Shown here: positions 1 through 13,008 of the stretch, one piece after another
How the letters are laid out: each line of letters begins with the position of its first letter
Position numbering within the stretch: the first letter of the stretch is position 1
NCBI GenBank assembly: GCA_009767595.1
Contig: VSDK01027838.1
Location: forward strand, 164,181 to 228,180
Source of the DNA: Symbiodinium kawagutii
Taxonomy: Eukaryota; Sar; Dinophyceae; Suessiales; Symbiodiniaceae
DNA length: 64,000 bases
Reading direction: 5' to 3'
Made by a program: the position numbers and the translations under genes
Notes under the pieces: generated by a model
Told to the model about the DNA's origin: nothing
What the model saw: the letters and a program-made list of their open reading frames with translations, nothing else
Databases searched by the model: none

Positions 1-31
<31 letters not shown>

Positions 32-40
32 GGTCGTTGT

Positions 41-84
<44 letters not shown>

Positions 85-92
85 GTCGTTGT

Positions 93-142
<50 letters not shown>

Positions 143-165
143 GTCGTTGTTGATGATGATGATCA
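1..165. repeat. (GAT)n blocks with TGTCGTTGTT interruptions
   Basis: Three GAT blocks separated by the same short interruption. Confidence 0.95.
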
Positions 166-429
166 TCGTAATCGTGATGATGTTGATGCTGAGTACATGT
201 TGATAACAATGCTAGTAATAATGCAATCATAAGGGGATGTAACCCATGTCTGACGTGCTGCCAGGCAGGTTGCGCTGAAACCAGACCAAGTCTGAAGCCA
301 AACCATACCACGCTTAGCTGCTGGATATGGTCAATGGATGTCCATGGTTTATGCAGTGCAACCATGTATAACCTTCCGAAATTATGAATAACGCATCATC
401 AACTTTAATTATCATTAAGTATCCATGAT

Positions 430-493
430 TTGGAAGGAAGGAAGGAAGGAAGGAAGGAAGGAAGGAAGGAAGGAAGGAAGGAAGGAAGGAAGG
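430..493. repeat. (GGAA)n microsatellite
   Basis: About 15 uninterrupted copies; the open frames across it are artefacts. Confidence 0.95.
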
Positions 494-622
494 ATATTAA
501 TTATCAAGGATACCAGCAATCAACCACCATCGAACCCGTCATTGATACATCACCAAGCTGGGGTTCACCAACCAGGTGCTGGACACCAGCTGCTGGATAC
601 CAGCTGTTACCAAACGCCACAG

Positions 623-699
623 GTGAAGTTGTACCGCCTTCGGCTCAAGAAGCTGAACTGGCCGCAGAGGCACTACTGAGACAGCTGGAACCAGCGCTG
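623..699 (+). CDS. Gene A exon
   Basis: Acceptor CCACAG before G and donor CTG/GTGGTT. The frame (two bases, then 25 codons) reads EVVPPSAQEAELAAEALLRQ, an acidic, Ala/Leu-rich helix-like stretch, and ends in phase 0. Confidence 0.5.
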
Positions 700-2383
700 G
701 TGGTTTGGTTTGGGTCGAGTTGGGTCAGTTGGTCAAGTGGTTTTGGTTGTAGTACTTGTTGTTGTAACTTTTGTGGTACTGTGTTTGCAACAAGTACTTG
801 TTGGTTCCTCTTGTTTGCTTTTGATGTTGTGGTTATTGTGGTTGATAGAAAAGGCTATCTTATTGTTTTACGTAACTGTTCGAACAGCAAGGGTAGCTGC
901 AAAATGTGCGCTAACACTGATTGGTGAGTGGGTCTAAGCATCGCTCAAAACCAACAATTAGTGACTGTACTCACTGAGTACAGTGAGTAACCAACTACTT
1001 ACACTAAAGTATTGTACGAACAACATAATCTGGGGACGTTTCAGCACGGCAAGTAGCCAAGCAAGTAGCTTTGCTGGTTATGTAGACCACCTGGTTGGCA
1101 GGCGAAGGTGATATGCGTGGGACTCCGGTCATGGCAACGCTACCCCCCAGAACCAAGGCGTTTTCCAGTGGAAAACAGCCATGGTAAACGACCAAAAACT
1201 ACCCAAAAACCATGGCTTGCAGCTGTGAGCTTCTACTAAATATGTGCTAGTACCATTTCTGACCTGCTGCTCTGACCGTTTTCGGCTCACAGATTCATCA
1301 ACCGAATACCAGTCATATATGTAAGCTTGCCGACTTTGCGGACGCGAAGATGCCATACCCCAAAGAACCACGGAGTATGGATGGCTTTGGCGCTCGAAGA
1401 TCACAGATGTAGATGTCTAGCTTGTGAGGGTTCTTCTTGGTTTGTCCTTTGAATCATTGCTGAGATGACAGGTAACAGAGTTTTTGGTGAACATGGCCTC
1501 CGTCACTTCACTCACACATGATCTATCAACCCGCTGACGATTCGCACCTGGTAGGTGTTTGTTTTGGGATCGCATTGGTCAGAAATGGTCAACAACCACG
1601 TCAGGATATGTTAGGAATGATGAGAATGCTTCCAGTTACTTATGGTTTTGTTCGGGCAGTGGCCTCTTCCTGACATCAACACGGGAGAACTTGAAATCCA
1701 CGGGTTGACAGCCACTTGGCCCCCTTCCAATCCACAGTTTTCTTACAGCCATACCGGGTGGCCATGGCGGCATGGGAACTGGGCAGAGTGCCTTGGTTGC
1801 GCGTAAGCGTGGCAGCCATGGCCTTATCCATGTTGGGAAAATCCAAGGTCTGGTTGGTTGGATGGTTGGCTGGTTGAGCAATACAATGATTAATGATCCA
1901 TGACACATATTTCGATGCATCAGTTGTTGGTTGGTTGGTTGTTTGCAACAGGTGTTCGTTTTCCATCGGGTTGTTATGATGGAACATCGGCACCAGCAGA
2001 TGTGTTGGAAAAGCGGTGGTGCGTGAAACCAGCAGACATCTCCAATCGTGAGGATCATTTTTCAGGGAAAGGCACCGATTTGGATATTGTCCCCTGTTAT
2101 CAACCTTTAACCAGCTTGTTAACCGCTAGGTAACCACTAATTGACCATATCATCTCTAGCCACAACCAACATATCAGGTTGCAGGACACCAATCATAAAC
2201 AATGACCACTAATTGAGACCCCAAGTATCCAGTTGCAGGAAAAAAGGACCAGCTACCGTTGCCAGATTTCATCCGGCACGGTTCTCTAGGTATGGGTTGG
2301 GCCGACCCTTGGCGCATGCGGAATTGGGTGGTTATGAACTACCAAACGGTGACGATGACGATGACGATGACGAACACGATGAC

Positions 2384-2428
<45 letters not shown>

Positions 2429-2448
2429 CATGATGGTGGTGATGATGG

Positions 2449-2480
<32 letters not shown>

Positions 2481-5400
2481 ATGGTGATGATGATAATCGC
2501 GATGATTACAAGTATAAGAACACCCTTGAGTTTTGTAGCCCCTGTGAGCTGCGGTCAAGTCAGTAACCTTTGCGTTTGCATCAACACTAGGGGGTGGTAT
2601 CCAGTTGCTAAATATGAATGATATTGACTGTTCGAATGACCCCCTCGAATTCACTTGGAGAATTGACCTTCCCCGCTGTTGCCATCTTCTTAAGCAGCTA
2701 TTGAAAGCAGACACCTTAAGCTGATCATCTGGGCTGTCACCTTGGGGACTATTGAACTGGGTGCCCCAGGTGGGCTTCAGGCTCGGTGTTTTAAGGGATA
2801 ACCGTTTCACATGTTGGAGAGTGGGTCAATATTGACCAACCCTTTATCCTTTGGGACAAGCAGAACTCAATTCATCCAACGAATCTGATGAAACTATGCT
2901 AAAACGCAGCTGGTCATTGACCCGCCCTGTTGACCTCTCCGCCCATGAAGGGCCATTCGCCATCCCACTTCCAGGGTCAATCTGCCGGTATCGCGCCCCA
3001 GGTGGCCCTAGATGTGGTGCTTGCAGTCCATCCGGCATGGCGATTGTCAGCTGTTGCCACGGGGAATTCAAGCTCCGAACGGAGCATGGGGGTATCGTTT
3101 CTACCCCCTGGTGGTAAGAACTGCCCATTTTTTGTTATCACTGGTTTGTACCCCCTAAAACTGGTGGTTTGTACCCCCTAAAACTGGTGGTAAAACTGGT
3201 GATGGGTATCACGGTCCCAATTATTACAGCAGCCAACCATCTTCCGGCCAGGTGATGAACGACCCCTTCTGAAGGTGTCCCTGCACCCCTGGTGAACATC
3301 CCATGAATGAGCACCATTGAGCAACCTAGTCCAGCTGTCGGTTCGTTCACCTGCCCATTTTTGGTTATGGTTATGATCCACAGCCTTGAGCAAGTCACGA
3401 TATCTCGATAATCAATCCGTGTCACCCAGCATTGCCAAGAACCACCGGCCCGCGATCACATAAAGTGAGCATTTGATCAACCAAACTGCCACTTTACCAA
3501 CAACTGTAGCTACAACTATTCGTTCGACGGCATTTTTAGGGAGATGCTACAAGGCACGTTGAGCTATTCTCAATCAAACTGACCACCTCGCTAGCCACTG
3601 CCAACCTAGTGGTGATGGGACACCCCTATAAAATTCATCGTGATTGTATTATTACTGGTTCATTACGCTAGTCCAAACAAAATATAGTCAATGATTGATC
3701 GGCACTAGCCACCACTAGACATCATTGGCAACAGCACCCGCATGCACCCGCTATCTTCTCAACCAGCCACCATGATTCATCACCAGCCATGGCAGCCCCA
3801 GCCATGACCCAGGGTCAATGATTGATCGGCACTAGCCACCACTAGACATCATTGGCAACAGCACCCGCATGCACCCGCTATCTTCTCAACCAGCCACCAT
3901 GATTCATCACCAGCCACGGCAGCCCCAGCCATGACCCAGGCCCCCAACTGCCGTGTCAGGCCACACCAATGGTAAGCTCAGAGCACGTGGCCAAGACGCA
4001 GCACCAAGTGCAGATGAGGCGAAGAGATCTCGCCACTGGAACGGTGTGCAGGACGAGGAGTCGTAGGTTTTTACCCGACATCTCTCTCTCTGTCTCTCTA
4101 TATAAATATATGTATATATATATATACATATTATATGTATGTATATGTTCATATTTAGATTATTCAAAATTTATACATATTCAAATGAAATCTGAATGCA
4201 CATAACTGCGCAGATAGATATATGTCCATATTGTATGTATTGTATTTTTGTAAACATGTATTGAAATAGCATATGACCCAAACATACATCTAACTTTGCA
4301 TTTGAATATTTACGTATTGACGTGTATGAATCTGACTGCCGGTCAATACCAAAGATGCCCAAAACAAGGCGTGCGTCCCGTTTGAAGTCTCACTTCAAGA
4401 CGCTCTCTCTCTCTCTCTCTGCAGTGGAATCACGGTTTCATGTTGGTGGTTTACAACCTTTCTGGATGATTACACGCACCGTCGTTGGCAGTTGAAACGA
4501 TAAACTTGAAACTTGAGTTGGTAGTAAACCATCATTATCACTATATAGTTATTGCAGATGATTAAGCGTGATTAACCACGACTAACCATCATCAAGCTTC
4601 ATCATCAGCCATTTCCTGACAGGCACAGCAGATTGGAGTCTGCACGCGAGGATGTGCGTGACCTGTTGGATGCCTCTCGGATCGGAGATGGTGAAGGTTT
4701 GGTCAAACGTTTAAACAGTTGGTTCATAACCATCAACCGTAAAAGCAGCCGTTGGCATATCCATCTGCGCCACAATAGCAGCCGTCTAAAGTGAACCAGT
4801 CCGCCATCTGGGGAAACTCACGCCTGTCCAAACTTTTGGTTGCCGCAGACTTGTTGGTTATGCGTCACAGTTGATGTTGTGTCACTCCGGAATTCCCCCA
4901 ACTTGACTTAATGAACATGCTAAGAAACAGCAAGTAGCTTGAGTCATTTTCTATCTATACTTCTTTATGTTGCTATACCATGGTGTGCAGGAGACCTAGT
5001 CGTAAAACACCCACGACATCTTCACCCAAAAATACTCGCGAGACAGTTTCATCTGCCCACACGGCCGGTCTCCATGTCGTCGCATGCGCATGACGAACGC
5101 GGCCCAGGAACGCTTGGATAGTTCACAGAATTTGACCTTGAAGTCAGAGGGCCTGGGGCATCGCTGGGCTGTTGGGCTGGGAGAGGCGTGTTGGCCGCTC
5201 CAATGATACCTGGTGCGTGGGCCCGCGCTGGTCTATGATGGCCAAGAATCATCAAGTATGGTAACAGTTCAACAAATAGCATATATTGCGTACACTTACA
5301 AATGCACAAAGTACATATGTATTTGTATGTACATGTATGGTGTGTTGCCAACAGTAGGTAGATTGGAGGAGCATGCTCCCTGCGGTGCGTGCATGGTCAG

Positions 5401-8400
5401 TTGTGGCTGCTGAATGAGCTGGTGGTCAAACAATCTGGTTGGTTCGTAGCTGAAATTTTTGCAAAGCAAGAAAAATGGGGATATGACCAAGCTGACTCAC
5501 ATGGCATCTTGAAATAACCTCTTGGAAGATGGGTTCCTGTAACTGGGTATGGTTGGATGGATACCCATTTGGAGAAATCGGCTGGAAACAGCCAACATTA
5601 GCCAAGCATAGCAGTCAGTATAGGTCGATATGACATTTTGTCTCCGAAGATCCCAACAGCTACAGTACAGCATCCGGGATTGGGATCAGATTCTTGGTGA
5701 AATCATCAGCGATTCAGATGATGGATCAGCACCTCTCAAGGGCACCCTGGGAGGCAGCCCGGCCACTTTCCCTCAGCTCGCTTCCCCCAAGATGATAGCA
5801 GTGGCTTGAAGGCGGGATGAGCCATAGCAGGGTGAACCACCGACCTATGAATCTGATGAGTTGTTGGTCAAGAAATGCTGAGAATCTGATGCATCTGACA
5901 TTTAAGGCTTGGAAAAGTCCATGCTTGTTGCTGCCAACCAGCTGCCACCCAGCTGTGCCAACCAGGCTGCCTTGGCAGCTGCCAAGCGCCTGCGCAAGCG
6001 CAGCAACGACTCGTCAGCGCCCAGGTCTACGCTGCTCTTTGGCTTTGTGACGGCGATTTTGGTCGAGGGTTTTCCGCCCCAGTGCCCTGCCGGCGGTTGG
6101 CGGCTCCCGCAGGGTGCTACGCAGTGGATGGGTGAAACAAGCCGCAACCGACGAGGGAAGGCCGGAAGGCGAATGGTTACGGGGGGGATAGGAACCAACA
6201 AGAGTAGGGAATATGATATGCAGTTACTATTGTTGATTATCATTATTATTGTTATTGTTATTATTGATATTGTTAATATAATTATTGTGCGAAGAATAAT
6301 CAACAAGAATGGCCAACAATGGGCAGATTTTGTATGTAGTAACCAACAAACACGGCCAATACTATTGTGCCAATGGTTAGTAGCCAACAATAGTAGGGAA
6401 TAGAAAGGTTCATGATGGCGTGATTGGTAGTGGTGGTTCCTGATTATTCATAGCCTCTGGTGATCTAACATAGCTGGTCGGAAAATCCACAGCGGTTGTA
6501 GATCATTTACCAGTTGGAAACGTCTTTTGTTTTTTCCACTGAATATCAGAGGGTGAACGTCAACGTGCTCGTATACGTGGCAAGCCACGCAGAACCATTG
6601 ATAGCCAATAATGCGCCAGTAACGCCGAATCAATCAACAACAAACAACGACTCAATGGTTGATGTTTCCGGGAGTTGCAAGTGTGACTCTAGATACACCA
6701 GTGGCAACGAAAGCGAATCATTTTGGTTGGAGACCATCAATGGAGTGGCAAGACCTCGTGGGTATCAACCAAAAAAACACTTCCAGTCACAACGGAGCGC
6801 AGGTCATCAATTGAGGAATCCTGTGGCTTCGAGAGATGCCATTTTTCCTATTCCCCCAATCTTCTGTCAAGAGATTCGGTTACCCGCACTCACCCTGGGA
6901 ACAAGGCACCGGAAGAATCACATGAAAAAAGATGAACGGCTCCAGTAGCTTACGGAGTCAGATCACAAATTGGATCCGCTTCCAGTGAGGGACGTGATTC
7001 TGGTGGCACCCTGGTGGAGCCAGTGCCCTTGGCTCGCAATTGTTTGGTTCCAACTGCCTCCCGTTGCGAGGAAGATGAAATCGGAGATGTGCGTCGACGT
7101 TTTCCTCTTCTTGGTGTTGGGATCTCAATTTTTGAGTAGCATCTTGAGCTTCAATTCTTGCCGACCACCAATATTGGCCAGGTTGCCCTTACAATCAAAC
7201 AGATATCACCACCGATTCTCTCCGTTTCAATAGGGATGCCATCAACATCAGTTCGTGCAAATGCGTCCGATGTCGCAGACGCGGGGTTGGTGTTCAAATT
7301 GTCTAATATGGTCAGGAATGGTGGGCATCGAGATTCGTTGATGGTTGAGGACCGTTGCCAGTGGAGGATGGCACTTTCCCATGAGCAAATGAACAAATTG
7401 CACCCCAGAAATGTCATCTCAGAAAAATCACACAAATTCGAAATCCTACACAAATCGACCCTATGACATCGCAAAATACCACGAAACCCTGGGCAACCCG
7501 CATGGGCAACCCATCACGGGAAAAAGCTCTAGATGTTCAAGCAAGCCCAAACATTTGGGCAACCCGCATGACATTTCTTCGGTTCTTGCATCAGTCACAT
7601 AGTTAAAAGCAATCGGTATTTGTAAGCTGCAACAACAATTATTAGAACTAGATTAATTACAGCTACAACTGGTTGCAACTATACAACCATTTGTTAGCTG
7701 GGATCCTCACCAGGGCTTGATGAAAGGTGGCTGTCAGCCTCAGTGTCAGATGGTCAGCATCTGCAAGAGTGTTGCTGTCAGAATTCCCTCAGGAAATCCA
7801 CCGGAAAAGCCATGGTTGGTGATACTGGTGGGTTTGTGCACCCTGATAGTCATGTCCCCCCATACCGAACAGCTGAAGTCATCAGTTGGTGGCTTCTCAA
7901 AGTGCAGGTACCCCCAGTTATCATCCTTTATATTAGTCATTTAGAGTACTTACTAAACCAACCACAACTCTGGGGCTTCCCTATGACTTGAGAAACCACG
8001 ATACAGTAGTTGTTTGCTCATTATATTTGTTGATTATCCCCTATGATTAACCATTACGATCCATTTTCACAGGGGTTGAAATCACCTTATTTAAAAGCCA
8101 CAAGTCCTCAGTTCATTCGTGACAGCAGTTGAGGCCTTGGGGAATCTGCCTGCTCTTCCAGTCCATGACCTTCGCAGTGTTGTACCAGTGCCAAACTCAG
8201 CGTGCGCCACAGGTACCCACCACGGTGGATCTTCAGTCATGGATGCAGCAGCTATCATCCATAGTGAAATCACTTTAAGTTATTTCATTCTCATTGATCC
8301 ATTGCCATCCATGATTCCGATTTTATCATTTATTGCCATAGATTTCTTGTCATCACTTGGTCACTCTTATTACTTTGGGTTTTCCTCAACCGATCAACAC

Positions 8401-10122
8401 AAGGCGGCGCCACCCAGCCGCAGCCCTCAGGCGAGGTATGATGACGGTAGGTCGGGGAGCCCAAGGCCTGTCCACCTGGCAGACTTGATGGGTCATTGGG
8501 GACCATGGAAATGGCATAGTCATGGGTCATGCATGACCTGAGGTATTTATAGGGTCATTTATAGGGTGTATTCATAGGGTCATTGATAAGAGTACCATTG
8601 TTGAGTCATTGATACATTGTCATTCAACATTGGCATTCGCCACAGTCCTTAATTTTTGACAAAAATGTAGGTGCACTTTTGGAGACGCCCAGATACCAAC
8701 TATCCACAATGATAGAAATGATTGGGTTAACATCCCAACCCCAACAAAGACTATTTTCTTCATTCATAGGATGTTCACCACCCGGGTCATGACAGTGATC
8801 CATAATTATATATCGCTTAAACACATCGATGCCCTCTCATGCTCACTACACTCACTAACCTGGTTGCAAGCTCATATGTCGATACTTGTGACCGCGCAGA
8901 ATTTTGGCTTATGGATGAATTTTTGGACCGAAACGACATTCAGTAACGCAGCCGTACACGACACAAGCAGTACATTTTCTTCACAGTTTATCTCTCTTGA
9001 AGCAGTATCCAAGCTTTTAAGCCTCGCAAATCCCTGAACAATGTGAAGATTCCTTTCAAACACATTCCTTCCAGCCAAAAACACATCCACGCACACTAGC
9101 AGAACACAGGTGCAGCCACGCACATCACAGCCCTGCACACAGCCCTGCACATCATAACCTGAAAGATCTGGGAAGCACTGTGTGCATCTGGGCGACATGG
9201 AGCTGCCGAGCCAGCTGAGCCAGGTTTTGAGGATCAGCACCAGCCAAACCGATGGGCTGCGCATGGCTGCGCATGGCGTTTCTCCCATGATTTTCGGTGA
9301 TCCACTGCACACTTCGGGATTTTTTTCACATGGCTGGCTGGAAATCACGACATCTTATAGAGAAACCCTGGGAAATGATCCATTTATGGCGGAGTTTCTA
9401 TGATTCTACCAGTGCCACGTTAAACTATCAGAGGCTATATTGATGTTGCCCAACGACTGGGTGAACGTCCCAACAGACCGGTTCGGTCATGGGACGTTGA
9501 CCAGGGTACCCGACCCACAGCCATATCATTGGCATATCATAGATACACTTTAGGCATCCTCATGACATCCGCATGGCTACGTATACCTCCGTGATCATCT
9601 GTGTATATGCATACAGTGAGATTCAGCAATTGGCTTTCTGCATGCCCGTGCATATGCAGATAGATACATATATATATATATATTATATTTATAGATGAAT
9701 AAATAAATGAATAAATAGATAAATAATTGAATAATTCAGTATACACGGAAAATAGTGTACAATATACACAATATGTATATATTTGCAATTTACACATGGA
9801 GACATATCGCACACCGACATATACGCATACCCATTTCCCTACCTATAAACAATGATAGACATACACGCGTGCCGTCACACAGACACATGTAAGTATGTCT
9901 TCATCACTGGGCTGCAGGAGCACAGTTGCCTTGACCCGCTCCGATGCGGCGTCGCAAAGTCGTGTAGATCGTCCAGCCATGGTGTCTGCGGGAGCCTCAG
10001 AGTGGAGGTGCAATGATGATAAGCCATAGTAGTCAACAAGAATGGGTACATAGTCAATGAACCTAAGGACGATGATGATGATGATGATGATGATGATAAT
10101 TATGATGATGATGATGATAATT

Positions 10123-10165
<43 letters not shown>

Positions 10166-12972
10166 CGATTGCTAGTGGTGAATACTGGTTACAATGGTTG
10201 ATAATTGCTGATAATGGTTATTGATGGCTAATGACGATCAATGACTGATGACCAAAGACGACTAATGATTGTCAGTGATGCTTCACCATCAACGATGATG
10301 AGTAATGCTCAACCACGATTGATGTTACCAAACATGTACGTAGAAAATGGATCAGGATATGCGGGTAAATGTAGACGTTTACTTGTACTGTGTTGCTTGT
10401 GCCCCCCATTGCAAATCACTTCTCTATTCATTTTTGTTACTCCGAATTTCTTGTGTGAAGATCATGGCTGATTCTGAGCAGCATTACCATTGTCAGGATC
10501 AAGGGTCTCTATACCCATTTCTACCCAGCATCCTGACTGCAGTTTTCGGTCTCGGTTTCCGTATCACAATCACTAGCGATCATGAACCATTCTTCACCAC
10601 TTGTAATAATAATCATCATTCACAATTCTTGTCCAATCATTGTTCTCGTTTTTTTGTCGATTTTTCGCTTGTTCACCAGAGGACCTCAACTGATCCTTGC
10701 AAGACGGAAGGGAAGGTCGGCATATGGAAATGAAGACTCCGCTCACCTTCTCTACTGGATTCCTAATCTTTATCAATCGTCCTATTTCAGTATGACCCAC
10801 CGTTCTTAACCATTGTTAAGCAGTAGTCAAGATCTTATAAACCATTCTTATCCATCCTTCAACGACAATGAAGCCAGTATGACCAAGCATTGACCATCAT
10901 CAACTATTGTTCGCCATGGCTAAGCATCATGAACAACTTATCATCACCAATGATCAACCATTGTTCCTTGGCAAGTAAAAACAATGATCAACCAGTATCA
11001 GCCATTTCAAAACATTCACTTTTTTGAACTATCACTAGACACCATTAGACATCATTAGCCAGCATTATCTATCATTGATCACTCTTGCCAATAACTAGCT
11101 ATAGCTTAGATTCTCATTAGAATCGTTAACCATCAGCAGATCAACCATCAGCCAGCATGACCATCATTAACCATCATTGATCACTAGACGACACCATTAG
11201 CAACAACTAGTATTAACCATTAACCATCACAGCCATCATGAACCATCATAGCCAGCATAACCATCATTAACCATCATGAACCATTAGTATTAACCATTAA
11301 GCAACCACTCTTGCCAGTCGGCTCACCTCCCCCGATGCTTTGCCCAGACCCGGTTTACACCGCATCTGGCCACGGCCGCGCTGGGCGCGGCGGGTTTGGT
11401 GGCCGCAGTGGTGCGAAGACGGGCCAACCCGGTGCAGAAGCAATTGCAGAGCCTGGGTGCAGGCGCCAACGGGTTGGATGATGCTGGGAACGGTGGTTGG
11501 ATGCTAATGAATGGCTACTGAAAATATCTGCCAGATCGATGGTTAAGAATGGTTCATGGGGGTTCCTGGTTGATAGCAGTTGCAGTGGTGGTTGACCAGT
11601 GATGGTGGACAATGGTCGATGTCACTTACCAACTACAGCGGTTATGAATAATGGTGATAAGTGATAAGATAATTGACAATGGCGACATCAACAGTCATTA
11701 CCAACTATGTGAGATGAATCACCTGTTGTGAGTGATTGGCATTGACAATTATGGGTTCATTCTGGTAGATGATGGTTGACAGGGGATGATCATAACCACC
11801 AACCAACATAGCAGAGGCAGCAGTGGCTTTTCAAGGTTGCGATACCCACGATGGCTCATAACCATCTGGCTATGGGTCAATATTAACCAACCAATAATGG
11901 GATGATATCCAACCATTTTAAAGGGAAAGCAATGGTTAATGATAGGGGAACCAGGGGTACAGGGTTTTGACCCACTGCCATCTATCCCAAAAATGGGTTG
12001 GTGAACATCCCAACTAAGTGTGGTTGGTCATTTGCAATTTACAGGAGGTGCACAGCTGAGGTACAGGGCATTGACCCATAGCCATACTCCACATCCTCGC
12101 ATGAGCCATTGGACCCATAAGAAGCTGGAGATAGTTGAAACCATAGGTCCCAGCAAAGTTGAGGTCACGCAGCTGTTGTGATACATGCACATGATCTTCT
12201 GCAATCATAGTATTCTCTGGTTGATATCTGCCTATTCATGAAGAATCAGGTGGTCAATTGGTTGTATCTAGCATAGTTGATGCTTACCCAATGTTCAACA
12301 AACAATCGCTACCAAACTTGCATGCTATTGGCCATTGGTCATTAGCGAAGTTATGACCCTTTTGACAACCATTATTGACCACCATGAACCACCAATGACC
12401 ACCACTACCGACCACCCACTTGACACAGGCATGACTGAGGAGAAGAGATTGGCAATGGGCATGCGAGAAGAAATGGTCCAGGCATGTGAAAAATCCCTGC
12501 GGTAAAGGGGTAGTTTCTGACCAGCAATCAAGAACGATCATGGGGGTCTAGGTCTTGAAGTTTTTGGGGATATGCCAACAATGAACAGTATTTGATTCCT
12601 TACTTTGCAGTTATTAATATTCCACCGATTCCGCGATCACAATTGTTAGTTAGTATGATTAACATCGAGGAGGATACAACAATCCCTATAAGCACCGATG
12701 GTGACCCAGACTTGATCAAAAAGGCACCTATCAACTTCCACCTTTGTCAGATTCAGACCCAGAAACCACGGGTGATGTGGAGAGATTTGATTTCTAGGGG
12801 GGGCGCACAATAACCAAGAGTCATGGTTGGATCTGCCAAGAAGAGTTGGAGATCCCAGCAATGATGACAATAAGCCTGTAGCTACATCAAAATACTGGTT
12901 TGCCAACACTTACACTCCGGTAATCTAACTTGGAGGCTTCAGTGTTTGCAGCCGTCTCTCTCTCTCTACATA

Positions 12973-13008
<36 letters not shown>

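Noticed and set aside
641..664. Possible spliced-leader relic CTTCGGCTCAAG
   Set aside because: Only eight bases match the leader and the sequence lies inside a convincing exon.
2286..2810. 174-codon minus-strand frame with a poly-His run
   Set aside because: The His run is the complement of a GAT-type microsatellite; the rest has no coding bias.
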